Shown here: piece by piece, positions 11,621 through 13,582 of the stretch | Layout: each line of letters begins with the position of its first letter | Position numbering within the stretch: the stretch's first letter is position 1 | Source: Bryobacterales bacterium | GTDB lineage: Bacteria > Acidobacteriota > Terriglobia > Bryobacterales > Bryobacteraceae | DNA length: 13,582 nucleotides | Assembly: GCA_003164075.1 (NCBI GenBank) | Contig: PLRZ01000523.1 | Coordinates: 1 to 13,582 of the forward strand | Reading direction: 5' to 3' | Translations under genes and position numbers: made by a program | The notes under the pieces: model-generated | Databases searched by the model: none | Told to the model about the DNA's origin: nothing | Seen by the model: the letters and a program-made list of their open reading frames with translations, nothing else

Positions 11621-13327
11621 ATGACTCGACTGAGAACTGCGCTTGTATCAATCTGTGCTCTATGGCTTGCCTTGCCGCCGGCCGGATACGCCGCCACGCT
11701 GAACTATATGGTCTTGGTTGATTTCGGAGGTCTGATCGGGATCTCGGCGAATGGCACGGTAGTTTCCAACTTTCCAGCAGGCGGCACATCGACCATCAAC
11801 GGAGGCTATGACCTTACGGTCGATAGCCAGGGCAATTACATCATTGCAGCGGGGCGGCTCGTAAAGGTCACTCCGGGGGGGGTGGGCTCCCTTATTTACT
11901 CCAACAACAGTAGCGATTTCTGGTCGGTGGCGATCGACGCTTCAGGCAATTATATAGTTGCCGACGTCGGCAATAATCGGATCGCGCGCATCTCTCCGGG
12001 AGGGGTCATCACGACGGTGGCGCCGATTCCGGTCCTAAGCCCGGCAACGGACTATGACGTGTATGTGCGAGTGGATCAATCCGGCAATTACGTAATGGCA
12101 CAGGACAGCGGCAACAACAATATCCCCAACTTGCACGTGTACCGCATCACACCGTCCGGCGGCATGACGTCGATAACGCTAAGCGGGTATAGCATTCCGT
12201 CTTTCAGCGCGGTAGGCGGATTGGCTTTCGACGCGACTGGCAACTATGTGATCCCCGATCCGGTGAACTCTCAGATCTATAGTATTACGCCGGCCGGCGT
12301 GGTATCGCTGCTGGCCTCCGGTGCACCGCTGAGCCGCCCGTACGGAATTGTCCGCGACCCCTCCAACGGAAACTACATCGTTGGCAATCTCAACGCTGGT
12401 ACTGTGATATCGGTCGGATCGACTGGCTCGCCGATGAATACGCTGATCTCCGGGAGCCCGGTTACGTATCCGCTGGCCATCGCCCTGGTTTCCCCCGCGG
12501 GCCCAATCACGCCCCCGACGTTCAGCCCGTGCGACGTCCTACATGAGGGGACCACAGACGTCGCCGACGTGCAGGCCATGATCAATGAGGCATTGGGCGA
12601 CACATCGCCCGCCAACGATCTCAACGGGGATGGCGTAGTCAACGTTGTGGATGTCCAAATCGACATTAATGCGGCCCTAGGTTTGGGGTGCTTGGCAAGC
12701 GGCGGCGAGACAACTCAGGCATCGCTGCCCACCATCGCGGCGGTAAGGAACGCCGCCAGCTTCCGGAGAGGTCCGGTTTCGCCGGGCGAGGTGGTCGCTC
12801 TCAGCGGCACGGTTCTCGAATCGAGCGGGGCCGAGGTGTGGTTCGATGGGACGCCGGCGCGTTTGGTCTACGTGAACCTCACCCAGATCAACTGCGTCGT
12901 GCCTTCCGAGGTGCAGGGCAAAGGGGCGTCGTACGTGCAGGTCTGCTATCTGGGCGGGACGTCCGTTCCTTTTTCTCTCGGCGTCAATGCCAATCCGGGG
13001 CTTTTCACGGCGGATGGCTCCGGCAGCGGCCCGGCCGCGGCCTTGAATGAGGATCAAAGCGCCAACTCCCCGGCGAATCCTGCGGCCAGAGGGAGTACCG
13101 TGGTGCTTTTCCTGACCGGGGACGGGCAGACATCGCCTGCCCCGGTGCCCATCGGCGGACAACCACCGTCGGTAACATTCTATGGAGAAGCGCCAGCCGT
13201 GATTTCCGGAGTGATGCAACTCACTGTGCAGATTCCGACAAATGTTCTCCCCGGCGATCTTTCGGTCTCGGTTACCGTTGGCGGGAACACTAGTCAGAGT
13301 GGCGTGACGGTGTCCGTACGGGAATGA
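11621..13327 (+). CDS. Secreted beta-propeller protein with dockerin-like and TIGR03437-like domains
   Basis: This 568-residue protein has a signal peptide (residues 1-24, MTRLRTALV..PAGYAA). An NHL/Vgb-like propeller follows (about 28-290), with a recurring 'D-x-x-GNYIVAD..N.I..I.P.G' unit whose GNY triads start at residues 71, 109, 155, 207 and 250. A dockerin-like pair (304-357) comes next, bracketed by C304 and C357, with a canonical calcium loop DLNGDGVVNVVD in its second half. The last ~200 residues (370-568: TIAAVRNAASF, SPGEVVALSG, VPSEVQGKGASYVQV, VVLFLTGDGQTSPAP) match my knowledge of the Solibacter C-terminal domain TIGR03437. It is probably a surface or exported binding protein, not an enzyme. 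ATG 11621 gives a compact signal peptide; ATG 11606 would add five residues. Confidence 0.87.
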   Translation: MTRLRTALVSICALWLALPPAGYAATLNYMVLVDFGGLIGISANGTVVSNFPAGGTSTINGGYDLTVDSQGNYIIAAGRLVKVTPGGVGSLIYSNNSSDFWSVAIDASGNYIVADVGNNRIARISPGGVITTVAPIPVLSPATDYDVYVRVDQSGNYVMAQDSGNNNIPNLHVYRITPSGGMTSITLSGYSIPSFSAVGGLAFDATGNYVIPDPVNSQIYSITPAGVVSLLASGAPLSRPYGIVRDPSNGNYIVGNLNAGTVISVGSTGSPMNTLISGSPVTYPLAIALVSPAGPITPPTFSPCDVLHEGTTDVADVQAMINEALGDTSPANDLNGDGVVNVVDVQIDINAALGLGCLASGGETTQASLPTIAAVRNAASFRRGPVSPGEVVALSGTVLESSGAEVWFDGTPARLVYVNLTQINCVVPSEVQGKGASYVQVCYLGGTSVPFSLGVNANPGLFTADGSGSGPAAALNEDQSANSPANPAARGSTVVLFLTGDGQTSPAPVPIGGQPPSVTFYGEAPAVISGVMQLTVQIPTNVLPGDLSVSVTVGGNTSQSGVTVSVRE

Positions 13328-13348
13328 CGAACGCGCCCCGAGTAACTC

Positions 13349-13368
13349 CCGATAGGTGGGCTTATCGG
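13349..13368. repeat. Hairpin just after the propeller gene
   Basis: CCGATA (13349-13354) pairs with TATCGG (13363-13368) around GGTGGGCT, 21 bases after the stop codon. There is no T run, so it is not a typical intrinsic terminator. Its right arm overlaps the left arm of the inverted repeat pair at 13362-13567. Confidence 0.35.
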
Positions 13369-13567
13369 AAACTTGCCCGACTCACTGGCGGATCACGGAA
13401 TCTGCAAAATTCGGGTGACCTTAACCCGGTTTTCCGTGGTGCGGGTCGTCTTCCATGAGTTGTGCGAGGGCGAGGAACAGTCTGAACTGGCCGTATTTCA
13501 ATTGCCGGGCCCAGTTGGCTGAGCCGCTTGAGCATCGGCTGCTGGGCGGCTGGCGCACTTCCGATAA
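13362..13567. repeat. Inverted repeat pair enclosing 206 bp (possible miniature element)
   Basis: TTATCGGAA (13362-13370) and TTCCGATAA (13559-13567) are perfect inverse complements. Extending inward, TTATCGGAAACTTGCC and TTATCGGAAGTGCGCC agree at 12 of 16 positions. This fits terminal inverted repeats of a small non-autonomous element or an insertion-sequence relic. No clear target-site duplication flanks the ends. Confidence 0.35.
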
Positions 13568-13582
13568 CGGATAGTCTGGTGT
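13421..13582 (-). CDS. Possible partial reading frame running off the window
   Basis: A minus-strand frame is open from the window edge for 53 codons and ends at a TAA (13421-13423). Its last third, NWARQLKYGQFRLFLALAQL followed by MEDDPHHGKPG, looks protein-like, whereas the first third (QPPSSRCSSGS) does not. A second minus-strand frame across the same bases is also open. I recognise no family. The stretch lies within the inverted-repeat pair, so it may be a decayed fragment rather than a gene. Confidence 0.15.
   Translation of the reverse strand, partial: TPDYPLSEVRQPPSSRCSSGSANWARQLKYGQFRLFLALAQLMEDDPHHGKPG

Overview
The window looks like chromosome of an acidobacterium of the Solibacter/Bryobacter type. 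This rests on lineage signatures rather than a marker gene. They are a secreted protein whose last ~200 residues resemble the 'Solibacter uncharacterised C-terminal domain' (TIGR03437), an ECF sigma factor paired with a transmembrane Ser/Thr kinase, a short coiled-coil protein of a type I recall as paralogous in that group, and GC-rich coding sequence. No rRNA, tRNA or CRISPR array was seen.

Layout. 20-5563 (+ strand): a zeta-toxin-like P-loop ATPase, a secreted two-BON-domain protein, a BadF/NAGK-type sugar kinase and a secreted M16 zinc protease. Two intergenic gaps here (1353-1902 and 5564-6022) are filled by elements rich in the GTGGTGAA/TTCACCAC 'CTCTGTGTCTCCGTG' sequence. Each is bounded by inverted copies and contains an internal tandem duplication. 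9755-6023 (- strand): a small one-TM protein of unknown function, then an ECF sigma factor and a Ser/Thr kinase with extracytoplasmic TPR-like repeats, the last two only 21 bp apart and probably one operon. 9756-11620 is an accessory patch. It holds a gene-poor stretch with three AGTACT palindromes, a hendecad-repeat coiled-coil gene, two diverged same-orientation copies of a hairpin-bearing module that begins at a stop codon, and a truncated Tn3-family transposase fragment. 11621-13327 (+): a secreted beta-propeller/dockerin/TIGR03437 protein. 13328-13582: a small pair of inverted repeats and a weak partial reading frame running off the window.

How the genes relate. The sigma factor and kinase probably form one signalling unit, with an external signal sensed by the C-terminal repeats and passed through the kinase to the sigma factor. 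The BON, M16 and propeller proteins are exported and probably act in the periplasm or at the cell surface. The sugar kinase fits amino-sugar recycling. The most interesting unexplained structure is the coiled-coil gene lying between two copies of the hairpin module, one of which abuts the broken transposase.
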